DNA of 64,000 nt from Streptomyces sp. 840.1 (GCF_003751445.1 NZ_RJUU01000001.1:4407001-4471000); one strand, 5' to 3'; positions 38,426 to 47,800 are shown, numbered from the stretch's first letter. Notes: generated from the letters alone by a model not told the origin. Translations and numbers: made by a program.

Positions 38426-39973
38426 TCAGCCCAGGTCTCCGGCCGCGGTGCGCTCGGCGAGCTTGACCAGGGTGCGGACCGCGGATCCGGTGCCGCCCTT
38501 GGGCGTGTAGCCGTACGGGGCGCCCTCGTGGAAGGCGGGGCCCGCGATGTCCAGGTGCGCCCAGGCGATGCCCTCGCCGACGAACTCCTTCAGGAACAGA
38601 CCGGCCACCAGGCCGCCGCCCATCCGCTCGCCCATGTTGGCGATGTCGGCGGTCGGGGAGTCCATGCCCTTGCGCAGGTCGGCGGGGAGCGGCATCGGCC
38701 AGGAGGCCTCACCGACCTCGTCGGCGATCTCGTGGATCGAGGTGCGGAAGGCGTCGTCGTTGGCCATGATGCCGAAAGTGCGGTTGCCCAGGGCCAGCAC
38801 CATCGCGCCGGTCAGGGTCGCCACGTCGACGATCGCGTCCGGCTTCTCCTCGGAGGCGCGGGTCAGCGCGTCGGCCAGGACGAGACGGCCCTCGGCGTCC
38901 GTGTTGAGGACCTCGACGGTCTTGCCGCTGTACATGTTCAGCACGTCACCGGGGCGGGTGGCGCTGCCCGAGGGCATGTTCTCGGCCAGCGCGAGCCAGC
39001 CGGTGACGTTGACGCGCAGGCCCAGACGGGCGGCCGCGACGACGGAGGCGAACACGGCGGCGGCGCCGGCCATGTCGCACTTCATCGTCTCGTTGTGGCC
39101 GGCCGGCTTCAGCGAGATGCCGCCCGAGTCGTAGGTGATGCCCTTGCCCACGAGGGCCAGGGTCTTCTCCGCCTTCGGGTGCGTGTAGGCGAGCTTCACC
39201 AGGCGCGGGCCGCGGGCCGCGCCCTGGCCGACGCCGAGGAGGCCGCCGTAGCCGCCCTTGACCAGGGCCTTCTCGTCGAGCACCTGCACCTTGATGCCGT
39301 GCTCCTTGCCGGCGGCGGTGGCCACGGCGGCGAAGGACTCGGGGTACAGGTCGTTCGGCGGGGTGTTGATCAGGTCGCGGGCGCGGTTGATCTCCTCGAC
39401 CAGCGCGACGGCGCGCTCCGCGGCGGCCTTGAACGCCTTGTCGCGGGGCTTGGCGCCGAGCACGGCCACCTCGGCGAGCGGCTGCTTCGCGCCACTGGAT
39501 GCCTTGGGGGCCAGCTTGTTCTCACCGCGCTGGTAGGCGGTGAAGGCGTATGCGCCCAGCAGGGCGCCCTCCGCGACGGCCTCGGCGTCCTCGACGGAAC
39601 CGACGGGCAGCGCGAAGCCGGCCTTCTTCGAGCCGGCGAGCGAGCGGGCGGCGGAGCCCGCGGCCCGGCGCAGCGCCTCGGCGTCGTAGGCGCCGTCCTT
39701 CTCCGGGGCCGGGCCGAGTCCGGCCGCGATGACGACCGGGACCTTCAGACCGTCGGGCGCGGGGAGCTTGGTCAGTTCGCCCTCGGCACCACTGGCGCCC
39801 AGGGTCTCCAGGACGGCGGCGAGCTTTCCGCCGAACGCCTTGTCCACGGCCTCGGCGCCCGGTGCGAGGACCAGGTCGCCGGCCTTGGATCCGGCGCCCT
39901 TGGCGACGCCGACGACGAGTGCGTCGGCGCGCAGCGTCGCCGCACCGGAGGTGCTGAGAGTGAGAGCAGTCAC
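38426..39973 (-). CDS. pepA: Leucyl aminopeptidase (M17)
   Basis: Cytosolic dimetal aminopeptidase, hexameric in the family, releasing N-terminal residues from peptides. 515 aa from GTG 39973 (opens TALTLSTSGAATLRA); the frame to 40264 runs through the unrelated upstream region. Metal and active-site motifs in the C-terminal domain: GKGITYDSGGISLKP (Lys, Asp), CDMAGAAA, and the family signature NTDAEGRLVLADAL. The N-terminal half is the typical variable domain. Followed by a terminator and then the lpdA operon. Confidence 0.95.
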   Translation of the reverse strand: MTALTLSTSGAATLRADALVVGVAKGAGSKAGDLVLAPGAEAVDKAFGGKLAAVLETLGASGAEGELTKLPAPDGLKVPVVIAAGLGPAPEKDGAYDAEALRRAAGSAARSLAGSKKAGFALPVGSVEDAEAVAEGALLGAYAFTAYQRGENKLAPKASSGAKQPLAEVAVLGAKPRDKAFKAAAERAVALVEEINRARDLINTPPNDLYPESFAAVATAAGKEHGIKVQVLDEKALVKGGYGGLLGVGQGAARGPRLVKLAYTHPKAEKTLALVGKGITYDSGGISLKPAGHNETMKCDMAGAAAVFASVVAAARLGLRVNVTGWLALAENMPSGSATRPGDVLNMYSGKTVEVLNTDAEGRLVLADALTRASEEKPDAIVDVATLTGAMVLALGNRTFGIMANDDAFRTSIHEIADEVGEASWPMPLPADLRKGMDSPTADIANMGERMGGGLVAGLFLKEFVGEGIAWAHLDIAGPAFHEGAPYGYTPKGGTGSAVRTLVKLAERTAAGDLG

Positions 39974-40242
39974 GGTGGTGAAATCTCGCTTCCGTAGAGT
40001 TCTGTGCCGGTCTGTGTTGGCCTGTGCTGGCCGAGAGGGCGGGTCGACCGGGCCCGGCGCATCGTAGGCGTCGCCGCAATGTGCCGGGAATGAGCCTACG
40101 CGCGCCCTTGGTGCCGGATCACGGCGGCGGGGCGGGTATGCGTCCGGGGAGTCGTACGGTTGTCCTGCCGGGACGATCTTCCCGGGGGGAACGGGGCGTG
40201 ACCGGAGCGGTGTTGGCCGCACGCCGGTGAGCAGGGAGAACG

Positions 40243-41091
40243 ATGCGCGAGCGGCTGGCCGCAAGAGTGACCGGGGGGCCGGCGGTGCTGCCGGTCACCG
40301 TACTGATTCTGCTGGCGGTGCTGGCCGGCTGCACCTCGGCGCCGGAATCCGCCGGGGCCGCCGCCCCGTCCGCCGGGGACCGCTGGCAGCCCGAACCGGG
40401 CACCGACTGGCAGTGGCAGCTGTCCGGCCGGCTGGACACCACCGTGGACGCCCCGGTGTACGACATCGACGGCTTCGACCACGACGCGGACCAGGTGGCC
40501 GGCCTGCACCGCAAGGGGCGCAAGGTGATCTGCTACCTCTCCACCGGCGCCTGGGAGGAGTTCCGCCCGGACGCGGACGACTTCCCGGCGGCGGTCCTCG
40601 GCAAAAGCAACGGCTGGGCGGGGGAGCGGTGGCTCGACATCCGCCGCACCGACGTGCTGGAGCCGCTGATGGAGACCCGGATCGCGATGTGCGCGAAGAA
40701 GGGCTTCGACGCGGTGGAACCCGACAACATGGACGGCTACCGCAACCGGTCCGGCTTCCCGCTCACCGCCGCCGACCAGCTGCGCTACAACCGGATCGTC
40801 GCCCGCACCGCGCACCGCCACGGCCTCGCCGTCGGCCTGAAGAACGACCTCCCGCAGATTCCCCAGCTGGTGGGGGACTTCGACTTCGCGGTGAACGAGC
40901 AGTGCGCCCAGTACGAGGAGTGCGAGGAGCTCACCCCGTTCGTGAAGGCGGGCAAGGCGGTCTTCCACGTGGAGTACGAGTTGCCCGTGGCACGGTTCTG
41001 CGCGGACTCCCGGCGGCTGGGGCTCAGCTCGCTGCTCAAGAAGTACGAGCTCGGCGTCTGGCGCCGGGGGTGCCCGGCGGCCGGGGCCTGA
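40243..41091 (+). CDS. GH114-like lipoprotein (endo-alpha-1,4-polygalactosaminidase family)
   Basis: 282-aa predicted lipoprotein. The N terminus has basic residues, a hydrophobic stretch and lipobox LAGC (Cys30). The mature part matches the GH114 TIM-barrel fold: WQWQLSGRLD, VYDIDGFD, RKVICYLSTGAWEEFRPD, GFDAVEPDNMDGYRN (candidate acidic catalytic residues), GLKNDLPQI and FAVNEQCAQYEECEEL. ATG 40243 follows AGGGAG. Characterised members cut galactosaminogalactan-type polymers; the substrate here is not known. Divergent from pepA, convergent with cobS (19 bases). Confidence 0.87.
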   Translation: MRERLAARVTGGPAVLPVTVLILLAVLAGCTSAPESAGAAAPSAGDRWQPEPGTDWQWQLSGRLDTTVDAPVYDIDGFDHDADQVAGLHRKGRKVICYLSTGAWEEFRPDADDFPAAVLGKSNGWAGERWLDIRRTDVLEPLMETRIAMCAKKGFDAVEPDNMDGYRNRSGFPLTAADQLRYNRIVARTAHRHGLAVGLKNDLPQIPQLVGDFDFAVNEQCAQYEECEELTPFVKAGKAVFHVEYELPVARFCADSRRLGLSSLLKKYELGVWRRGCPAAGA

Positions 41092-41110
41092 CCGGGCGGC
41101 CGGTCCTCGC

Positions 41111-41890
41111 TCAGCCGAGCGCCAGCCCCACCAGCGTCACGGTCGCCGCCGTCTCGGCCAGTGCCCCGAACACGTCGCCGGTCACCCCGCCGAAGCGCCG
41201 CACGCAGTGCCGCAGGAGCAGCTGGGCGACCGCGAGAGCGGCCAGGGCGGCCAGACCGTACCGCAGCGCCCCGTACCCGCCGAACGACGCTCCCGCGCCC
41301 GCGCACGCCGCCACCGTCACCAACGCGGCCGCCACCGCGCCCCGGACCGGGACCGTGCCGGCCACCGCGGCGCCCAGCCCCTCCGGGCGGGCCGCCGGGA
41401 CCCCGCGTCGGGAGGCCAGCGTGAGGGCGAGCCGGGCGACGACGGCGGCCACGGCGGCGGCGGCCGCGCCCCGTACCCAGCTCTGCGCGTACAGCTGCTG
41501 AAGGACCGCCACCTGCGCGAGGAGCACGAACAGCAGGGTGATCACACCGAATGGCCCAATGTCGGACTGCTTCATGATCCGCAGCGCGTCCTCGGCCGGT
41601 TTCCCGCTCCCGAGCCCGTCGGCCGTGTCCGCGAGACCGTCCAGGTGCAGCCCCCTGGTCAGGGCGGCCGGCACCGCCGCGCTGGCCACGGCGGCGAGCA
41701 GCGCCCCCGAGCCGCACAGCAGCAGCAGGCTGCCCGGCACCGCCGCGAGGACCCCCACGGCCAGACCGGCCAGCGGGGCGCACAGCATCCCCGTCCGCGC
41801 CGCCTCGCGGTCCCAGCGGGTGACGCGGACGGGGATGACGGTGAGGGTGCCGAAGGCGAAACGTATGCCGTGGCTGTTCAGGGAGGTCAC
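41111..41890 (-). CDS. cobS: Adenosylcobinamide-GDP ribazoletransferase CobS
   Basis: Membrane enzyme joining adenosylcobinamide-GDP with alpha-ribazole in the last part of cobalamin synthesis. 259 aa with five to six hydrophobic helices; family motifs FAFGTLTVIPV near the start and LHLDGLADTADGLGSG, followed by RIMKQSDIGPFGV, are intact (acidic metal ligands in DGLADTADG). GTG 41890 gives the usual N terminus. It lies apart from cobT/cobU, which are 3.4 kb away on the same strand. Confidence 0.95.
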   Translation of the reverse strand: MTSLNSHGIRFAFGTLTVIPVRVTRWDREAARTGMLCAPLAGLAVGVLAAVPGSLLLLCGSGALLAAVASAAVPAALTRGLHLDGLADTADGLGSGKPAEDALRIMKQSDIGPFGVITLLFVLLAQVAVLQQLYAQSWVRGAAAAAVAAVVARLALTLASRRGVPAARPEGLGAAVAGTVPVRGAVAAALVTVAACAGAGASFGGYGALRYGLAALAALAVAQLLLRHCVRRFGGVTGDVFGALAETAATVTLVGLALG

Positions 41891-41978
41891 GGCGCGCAGG
41901 CTAATCGGTGGACGCGGCCGATAGATTGTGCAAAACGTCACGGAGCGGGGCGAAAGCGGTTTATCGGGAGTGGGTGGC

Positions 41979-42740
41979 ATGGGTCACTGGTTCGATCAGA
42001 ACGTCGTCGAGCCGGGGAAGCTGCCCCTGCTCCTGGCGCTGGCCTCCTTCGTGCTGACCTTCGGGATCACCCGGGTCATCACCCGCATGATCCGTGCCGG
42101 GAAGGGCCCCTTCGGCAACTTCACCCCCGGCGGGGTCCATGTCCACCACGTGGTGCCCGGGGTGGTGCTGAGCGTGGTCGGCGGCTTCGGCGCGGTCGCC
42201 AGCGACCGGCACGGTGTCACCGCCGGGATCTGCGCGGTGGTGTTCGGCATGGGCGCGGGGCTGGTGCTGGACGAGTTCGCGCTGATCCTGCACCTGGACG
42301 ACGTGTACTGGACCGAGGAGGGCCGCCAGAGCGTGGAGGTCGTGGTGCTCACCGCGGCTCTGGTGCTGCTCGTGCTGGGCGGGTTCTCGCCGCTCGGCGT
42401 GAACGACCTGAGCGACGATCAGCAGCAGGGCCGCCTCAGCGCCGTGCTCACGGTCGTCATCAACTTCTGCTTCGTGCTGATCGCGCTGTTCAAGGGCAAG
42501 GCGCGGATGGCGGTGGTGGGCACTCTCGTCCCGTTCGTCGCCCTCATCGGGGCGATCCGCCTCGCCCGGCCCACCTCCACGTGGGCGAAGCGGTTCTACC
42601 GCAACCGGCACCGGGCCCGCTCCCGCGCGGTGCTGCGCGCCTACCACCACGACGTCCGCTGGGCCGGCCCGCGCCGCAGGTTTCAGGACCTGATCGGCGG
42701 CGCGCCCGACCGGGTCCCGGCGCCCACGCCCAAACCCTGA
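41979..42740 (+). CDS. Conserved multi-pass membrane protein, function unknown
   Basis: 253 aa; ATG 41979 has GGGAG eight bases upstream. Predicted helices near residues 14-32, 60-80 (VPGVVLSVVGGFGAVAS), 85-105, 130-150 and 165-205. A His-rich loop GGVHVHHVVPG and acidic DEFALILHLDDVYW are striking and could bind metal. The basic C-terminal tail (RFYRNRHRARSRAVLRAYHHDVRW) is probably cytoplasmic. I do not recognise a characterised family. Its last 58 bases overlap the convergent rhomboid-like gene. Confidence 0.8.
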   Translation: MGHWFDQNVVEPGKLPLLLALASFVLTFGITRVITRMIRAGKGPFGNFTPGGVHVHHVVPGVVLSVVGGFGAVASDRHGVTAGICAVVFGMGAGLVLDEFALILHLDDVYWTEEGRQSVEVVVLTAALVLLVLGGFSPLGVNDLSDDQQQGRLSAVLTVVINFCFVLIALFKGKARMAVVGTLVPFVALIGAIRLARPTSTWAKRFYRNRHRARSRAVLRAYHHDVRWAGPRRRFQDLIGGAPDRVPAPTPKP

Positions 42741-43411
42741 CGGCGGCGCAGCCTGCGCCGGTCCCGGCGGCCCGAGACCGCGCACAGGAGGAGGGCCGCC
42801 ACGATGGCCGCCAGATGCTCCTTGCCCGCCAGGTTGTCCTTGACGGCCACCTCGGCCACCATCGCCGCGATCACCACCGCTCCGGTGAACCGGGCGCGGT
42901 GGACGTGGCAGAGGTAGACCGCGAGGGCGACCACCGCCGCCGAGGGGCCGGTGTCCACGACCAGGGCGTCGGAGGCGGGCAGCCCGAGGAACCCGTCGGG
43001 GCCGACCGCGACCCCGATCCGCGCGTACAGCGTCCCGGCCAGCGTCGCGACGTACGCGATCAGCAGCGTCCGCCACCGGCCCAGGCAGATCTCGGCGATC
43101 CCGAACACCAGCAGCAACTGCGCCAGCGCGCCCCAGACCGGCAGATCGAGCGCGGGCACGAACAGCGACAGCGGGGTACGCAGCAGAGCCACCCAGAGCG
43201 GATCCTCGGCCCGCACCGAACCGAGCGTCTGCACCGGGCCGAAGCCCCAGGACCGGTTCTGCACCACCTGGAGCACCGCGGTGAGACCGACCGCCGTCAG
43301 TGTCATCGGGACGGCCCGCAGCCGGTCGGCGGCGAGTGCGGCCCGTACGGTCGCCCACAGCGGACCCCACTCCCGGCGGGCGGCCCGGCCCAGGGCGCGC
43401 ACGGGTCTCAT
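42683..43411 (-). CDS. Rhomboid-like multi-pass membrane protein
   Basis: 242 aa. ATG 43411 overlaps the stop of the MprF-like gene (ATGA), so the two are translationally coupled. Six hydrophobic segments, with LLLVFGIAEICLGRW and LIAYVATLAGTLYARIG in the middle, then DTGPSAAVVALAVYL: a GPS that could be the GxSx nucleophile turn, and a late His in KDNLAGKEHLAA where the catalytic His would be. This resembles the rhomboid-like families of actinobacteria; proteolytic activity is unproven. The C terminus is very basic and overlaps the convergent gene 41979-42740. Confidence 0.7.
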   Translation of the reverse strand: MRPVRALGRAARREWGPLWATVRAALAADRLRAVPMTLTAVGLTAVLQVVQNRSWGFGPVQTLGSVRAEDPLWVALLRTPLSLFVPALDLPVWGALAQLLLVFGIAEICLGRWRTLLIAYVATLAGTLYARIGVAVGPDGFLGLPASDALVVDTGPSAAVVALAVYLCHVHRARFTGAVVIAAMVAEVAVKDNLAGKEHLAAIVAALLLCAVSGRRDRRRLRRRQGLGVGAGTRSGAPPIRS

Positions 43412-45210
43412 CCACGCGGTCCGAGGTGCGAGCGGTGCAGCCACTTGGGCAGACCGGGCGCCTCCAGGAACCCTTCGGCGCGTCCCGCGGCGATGCCGAT
43501 GCGCAGCAGGTCGGAGCTCTTCTCGAAGAGCATGAAGCGCGGTTCCCAGATCGGCCGGTACTTGGCGTTGGCGCGGTAGAGCGATTCGATCTGCCACCAG
43601 CGCGAGAAGAAGCTGAGCAGGGACCGCCAGAGTCTGAGCACCGGCCCGGCGCCGAGCCGGGAGCCGCGCTCGAAGACCGAGCGGAACATCGCGAAGTTCA
43701 GCGAGACCTGGGTGACGCCGATCTCCTCGGCCCGCTGCAGGAGTTCGATGACCATGAACTCCATCAGGCCGTTCTCGGCGTCCCGGTCACGGCGCATCAG
43801 GTCGAGCGAGAGGCCGTTCGGGCCCCAGGGGACGAAGCTCAGCACGGCGCGCAGCTCGCCCCGCCCGCCCTCCTCGGGAGCCGTGTCGCGGCATTCGAGC
43901 ATCACGCAGCGGCCGTCGGCCGGGTCGCCGAGGCGGCCGAGCGCCATCGAGAAGCCGCGTTCGGTGGCCCCGTCGCGCCAGTCGTCGGCCCGGCGCACCA
44001 GCTCGGCCATCTCGTCCTCGGGGATCTCCTGGTGCCGGCGTACCGTCACGTCGTAGCCGGCCCGTTTGACCCGGTTGTACGCCTGGCGGACGGTGCGCAT
44101 CGCCCGTCCCTCCAGGGTGAACTCGGCGGTCTCCACGATCGCTTCGTCCCCGAGCTCCAGGGCGTCGAGCCCGTGCCGGGCGTAGACGGTGCCGCCCTCC
44201 TCGCTCACGCCCATCGCGGCCGGGGTCCAGCCGTGCTCGCGGGCCTCGGCCAGCCAGGGGCCGATCGCCCCGGGCCAGGCCTCCGGATCGCCGATCGGGT
44301 CACCGGAGGCCAGCGAGACCCCGCCGACGACCCGGTAGGTGACGGCCGCCTTCCCGGTCGGGGACCAGATGACGCTCTTCTCGCGGCGCAGCGCGAAGTA
44401 CCCGAGCGAGTCCCGGTCGCCGTGCTTGTCGAGCAGGACGCGCAGCGCCTCCTCGTCCTGCGGGCTGATCGGGTCGACGGCCCGGCGGGAGCGGAAGGCG
44501 GCGTAGACGACGGCGATCAGCAGCAGCGTGGACATGATGTTGATCACGACGTTGACCCAGCCGGGCGTGGTGATGCCGGGGAACCGGGTGTCGTTGTCCG
44601 CGACGGACACCAGCCGCAGCGCCCCGTAGCGCCAGCGGTCCAGGAACGTCGAACGGGACTCGTCGTGCGCGGTGTTGGTGGCGGCGACCAGGGCCGCCGC
44701 GATGAGCGAGGTGACCAGCAGCCCGACGACCGCGACCAGCGCGGCCAGCTTCGGATTGGACCGGTCGCCCTTGGCGTAGAACTCGCGCCGGCCGAGGGCC
44801 AGCGCGAGGACGAAGGAGGCGGTCAGCGCCAGCGAGATCCAGTTCTGCGGGTACCGGCGGATCTCCGGGAAGCCGATCACCGCGGCGAAGAGCAGCAGCG
44901 TGAGCCCGCTCAGCACCATGTTGACGATCCACGCGGCGCGTTTGCGCCGCCGCATGGTGACCGCGAGGAAGAGCGCCACCACCCCGGACGAGAAGCCCGC
45001 GGTGAGCAGGTAGGGCGTGAAGTAGTTCTCGGTGTTGTGGCGCCGGAGGTCCTGTCCGAAGGTGACCCAGGCGGCGCTCAGGAAGTTGATGAACGACACG
45101 ACACGCAGGTACCAGATGGCGAAGGCCGCGCTGCGTCGTGACCGGACCGTGCTCTGTGCCGGAACGGCGCCCCGCCCGGATTCCTCGCTGGCCAATCTGA
45201 CCTCTCCCAT
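43408..45210 (-). CDS. MprF-like membrane protein with phosphatidylglycerol lysyltransferase domain
   Basis: 600 aa. N-terminal half has about six transmembrane helices (residues 30-235). The C-terminal half is the DUF2156/LPG-synthase-C domain, with dual GNAT folds: SVIWSPTGKAAVTYRVVGGV..., SEEGGTVYARHG, LSFVPWGPNGLSLDLMRRD and FAMFRSVFERGSRLG (each quoted as a short piece of a longer match). Such proteins use aminoacyl-tRNA to modify phosphatidylglycerol and lower negative surface charge, protecting against cationic peptides; no LysRS domain is fused here. The ATG at 45210 lacks a ribosome site, and a TTG 15 bases further in with GGGAGAGG upstream is an alternative start. Coupled to the rhomboid-like gene. 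Confidence 0.87.
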   Translation of the reverse strand: MGEVRLASEESGRGAVPAQSTVRSRRSAAFAIWYLRVVSFINFLSAAWVTFGQDLRRHNTENYFTPYLLTAGFSSGVVALFLAVTMRRRKRAAWIVNMVLSGLTLLLFAAVIGFPEIRRYPQNWISLALTASFVLALALGRREFYAKGDRSNPKLAALVAVVGLLVTSLIAAALVAATNTAHDESRSTFLDRWRYGALRLVSVADNDTRFPGITTPGWVNVVINIMSTLLLIAVVYAAFRSRRAVDPISPQDEEALRVLLDKHGDRDSLGYFALRREKSVIWSPTGKAAVTYRVVGGVSLASGDPIGDPEAWPGAIGPWLAEAREHGWTPAAMGVSEEGGTVYARHGLDALELGDEAIVETAEFTLEGRAMRTVRQAYNRVKRAGYDVTVRRHQEIPEDEMAELVRRADDWRDGATERGFSMALGRLGDPADGRCVMLECRDTAPEEGGRGELRAVLSFVPWGPNGLSLDLMRRDRDAENGLMEFMVIELLQRAEEIGVTQVSLNFAMFRSVFERGSRLGAGPVLRLWRSLLSFFSRWWQIESLYRANAKYRPIWEPRFMLFEKSSDLLRIGIAAGRAEGFLEAPGLPKWLHRSHLGPRG

Positions 45211-45302
45211 GAAAAGCGATCATATGGGGCATCGCACTTCATAAGAGGCCACGTCGCGGCCGGTGTCCGGCGGCCGCAGCCGGGCCGGCCGGCTGCTTCC
45301 CG

Positions 45303-46445
45303 TCAGTTCCCGGCCGGTTCGCTCTCGTTGGCCCCTTCGCCGACGGCCGCCTTCCCGTCGTCGTCCCCGTCCCCCAGCTCTTCCTTCTCGTCGTCCTCGT
45401 CGGCGGCCGGTGCGCGCTCGGGCAGTTCCGCCGCCAGCGCGGCGGCAGCCTGCACGAACGGAAGTGCGAGCAATGCCCCGCTTCCTTCCCCGACCATGAC
45501 GCCGTGGTCGAGCACCGGGTTGAGCGCCATCCGGTCCAGCGCCTTCGCCTGGGCCGGCTCCCCGCTGACGTGACCCGCCAGCCACCAGTCCGGCGCCCGG
45601 AACGCGGCCCGCTGGCCGACCAGGGCCGCGGCCGCCGAGACCACGCCGTCCAGGATCACCGGCAGCCGGCGCACCGCGCACTGCAGCAGGAAGCCGGTCA
45701 TCGCCGCCAGGTCCGCGCCGCCCACCGCGGCCAGCAGCTCCAGCTGGTCGCCCAGGACCGGCCGGGCCCGGCGCAGCGCGTCCCGGACCGCCGCGCACTT
45801 GCGCATCCAGGCCAGGTCGTCGATGCCCGCGCCGCCGCGCCCGGTGACCACCGAGGCGTCGGTGCCGCACAGCGCCGCGATCAGGGTGGCCGCGGCCGTC
45901 GTGCCGCCCACGCTCAGATCGCCGAGCACCACCAGGTCCGTGCCCGAGTCGGCCTCCTCGTCGGCGATCGCCATACCGAGGCGCACCGCCCGTTCGGCCT
46001 CCTCGGCCGTCAGCGCGTCCTCGATGTCGATCCGGCCGCTGCCCCGCCGCACCCGGGTCCGCACCACGTGCTCCGGCAGCAGCTCCGGGTCGCAGTCCAG
46101 GCCGGCGTCGACGATCCGCACCGGTACGGAGAACCGGCGGGCCAGCACGGCGCCCGGCGTCGCACCGTCGAGTGCGGCCCGCACCAGCTCGTGCGCGCTG
46201 CCGGCCGCCCGGCCGGAGACGCCCAGCGCCGCCACCCCGTGATCACCGGCGAACAGCACCACACGCGGCTGCCCGATCGGCCTGACCGGAACGGCCTGCT
46301 GGGCGGCCGAGAGCCATTCACCCAGCTCGTCGAGGCGGCCGAGGGCGCCCGGCGGCACGGCGAAGCGCTCCCGGCGCTCCTCGGCGTCTCGCCGTACACC
46401 CCCGTCGGGGCGTTCGATCAGGTCGGAGAAGTCGTCCAGATTCAC
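45303..46445 (-). CDS. cobT: Nicotinate-nucleotide-dimethylbenzimidazole phosphoribosyltransferase CobT
   Basis: Makes alpha-ribazole phosphate for the lower cobalamin ligand. Start GTG 46445 (product opens NLDDFSDLIERPDGG); 380 aa. Recognisable motifs: GRLDELGEWL, VVLFAGDHGVAALGVS, GDLSVGGTTAAATLIAAL, GGADLAAMTGFLLQ, and the C-terminal EGSGALLALPFVQAAA with its catalytic Glu. A tail of about 35 residues beyond the enzyme fold is very acidic (ADEDDEKEELGDGDDDG). cobU is 152 bases upstream on the same strand. Confidence 0.95.
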   Translation of the reverse strand: MNLDDFSDLIERPDGGVRRDAEERRERFAVPPGALGRLDELGEWLSAAQQAVPVRPIGQPRVVLFAGDHGVAALGVSGRAAGSAHELVRAALDGATPGAVLARRFSVPVRIVDAGLDCDPELLPEHVVRTRVRRGSGRIDIEDALTAEEAERAVRLGMAIADEEADSGTDLVVLGDLSVGGTTAAATLIAALCGTDASVVTGRGGAGIDDLAWMRKCAAVRDALRRARPVLGDQLELLAAVGGADLAAMTGFLLQCAVRRLPVILDGVVSAAAALVGQRAAFRAPDWWLAGHVSGEPAQAKALDRMALNPVLDHGVMVGEGSGALLALPFVQAAAALAAELPERAPAADEDDEKEELGDGDDDGKAAVGEGANESEPAGN

Positions 46446-46597
46446 GGGGGTCTGCCTCGCGGGTCGATACGTCGTGTGGGCCGGGGAGCCCGGCCACAGC
46501 CCCTCAGAGCATGCCGGGTGACCTCCCCCTGCGGAACAGTACCCGCCACGATTTCCGGGCCCCTGCCGGTGCGCCGCCCCCGGCGCCGGCCGGATCC

Positions 46598-47800
46598 TCA
46601 GCCGCGCAGGGTCAGCGACTGCCCCGCCACCACCAGCAGCACCTGCTCGCACTCGGCGGCCACCGCCGCGTTCAGCCGGCCGAGCTCGTCCCTGAAGCGC
46701 CGCCCCGCGGCCGACGCGGGCACCACCCCGGAACCGGTCTCGTTGGTGACCGCGACGACGGTGCGCCGCGTCCCCCGGACGGCGGCCACGAGCTCCGCCG
46801 TCCGCTTGCGCAGGGTGCTCCGCCCGCCGCCCGCCCACGCCGTGTCGTCCCAGGCGTCCACCCGGTCCATCGCGTCCGTCAGCCAGAGCGAGAGGCAGTC
46901 GATCAGCAGCGGGGGCCCGTCCGAGGCCAGCAGTTCCGCCAGCTCGCAGGTCTCCTCGGTGCGCCAGGCCGCCGGTCTGCGCTCCCGGTGCAGCCCGATC
47001 CGCTCCGCCCACTCCGCGTCGCCGTCGCGGGAGCCGCCGGTCGCCACGTACACGACCTCCGGATAGGTCTCCAGGCGCCGCTCGGCCTCCACCGACTTCC
47101 CGGACCGCGCGCCGCCGGTGATCAGGGTGCGCCGGGGGATGTCCGGTGCCGCGCGGTAGCCGCCGACCGGGAGCGTCGTCCCGTCCGGCACGGCCCGCGC
47201 GCCGGCTGCCGCGAGCCTGCGGTCGAGCTCGGGGCCGGGCGGCGCGTCATGGTCCAGATGGACGGCGATCACCTCGGTGGCCGGCCCGATCGCGGCGACG
47301 GCCCGCAGCCGGGCCACCGCGTCGGGGCGCCCCACGACATCGCAGGCCACCAGATCGTACGGCTCCGCCATCCGGTCGGCGAGACCGGCCGGGGCGGCGC
47401 GCGGCGGCAGGTACAGCAGCCGCTCGCCCTCCGGCGCCGTCACCTCGTACCCGGTGCCCGGCGCGTCCATCGGCACGGCCCGCACCCGGTGCCCGCTGAT
47501 CAGGGTCAGCTCCCGCCCGTCCGGCACCCGGCCCGCCGCGGGCAGCCCGGCGGGCAGCTCGACGGCGGGGCCGTCGTGCGGATGGGTGAGCAGCACCTGG
47601 CGTACGCCGCTGAGCGAGTGCCCCGCGCGGGCGGCGGCGAACACCGCCCCGGGGGTCAGGTCGAGCAGCAGCGCGTCGTCGACCAGCAGGGCGGTCGCCG
47701 CCCGGCTGCGCGTCCCCCGGGCGGTGGCGCAGGCGGCGCAGGGGCATTCGGGCCGAGGCAGCCCGTCGGGGGCTCCGGTGCCGAGCAGAGTCAGTTCCAC
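46598..47800 (-). CDS. cobU: MBL-fold domain fused to CobU (adenosylcobinamide kinase/guanylyltransferase)
   Basis: 400-aa fusion. The C-terminal part (about 223-400) is CobU, which phosphorylates adenosylcobinamide and transfers GMP: P-loop GGARSGKS (229-236), YVATGGSRDGDAEWAERI, LLIDCLSLWLTD and VAVTNETGSGVVP. The N-terminal part (1-215) resembles metallo-beta-lactamase fold proteins (MELTLLGTGAPDGLPRPECPC in short form LLGTGAPDG, THPHDG at 72-77, HLDHD at 181-185), but the HxHxDH metal site is incomplete, having Gly in place of the last His. I recall similar fusions in Streptomyces. Perhaps a corrinoid phosphoesterase; unproven. Upstream of cobT. Confidence 0.9.
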   Translation of the reverse strand: MELTLLGTGAPDGLPRPECPCAACATARGTRSRAATALLVDDALLLDLTPGAVFAAARAGHSLSGVRQVLLTHPHDGPAVELPAGLPAAGRVPDGRELTLISGHRVRAVPMDAPGTGYEVTAPEGERLLYLPPRAAPAGLADRMAEPYDLVACDVVGRPDAVARLRAVAAIGPATEVIAVHLDHDAPPGPELDRRLAAAGARAVPDGTTLPVGGYRAAPDIPRRTLITGGARSGKSVEAERRLETYPEVVYVATGGSRDGDAEWAERIGLHRERRPAAWRTEETCELAELLASDGPPLLIDCLSLWLTDAMDRVDAWDDTAWAGGGRSTLRKRTAELVAAVRGTRRTVVAVTNETGSGVVPASAAGRRFRDELGRLNAAVAAECEQVLLVVAGQSLTLRG

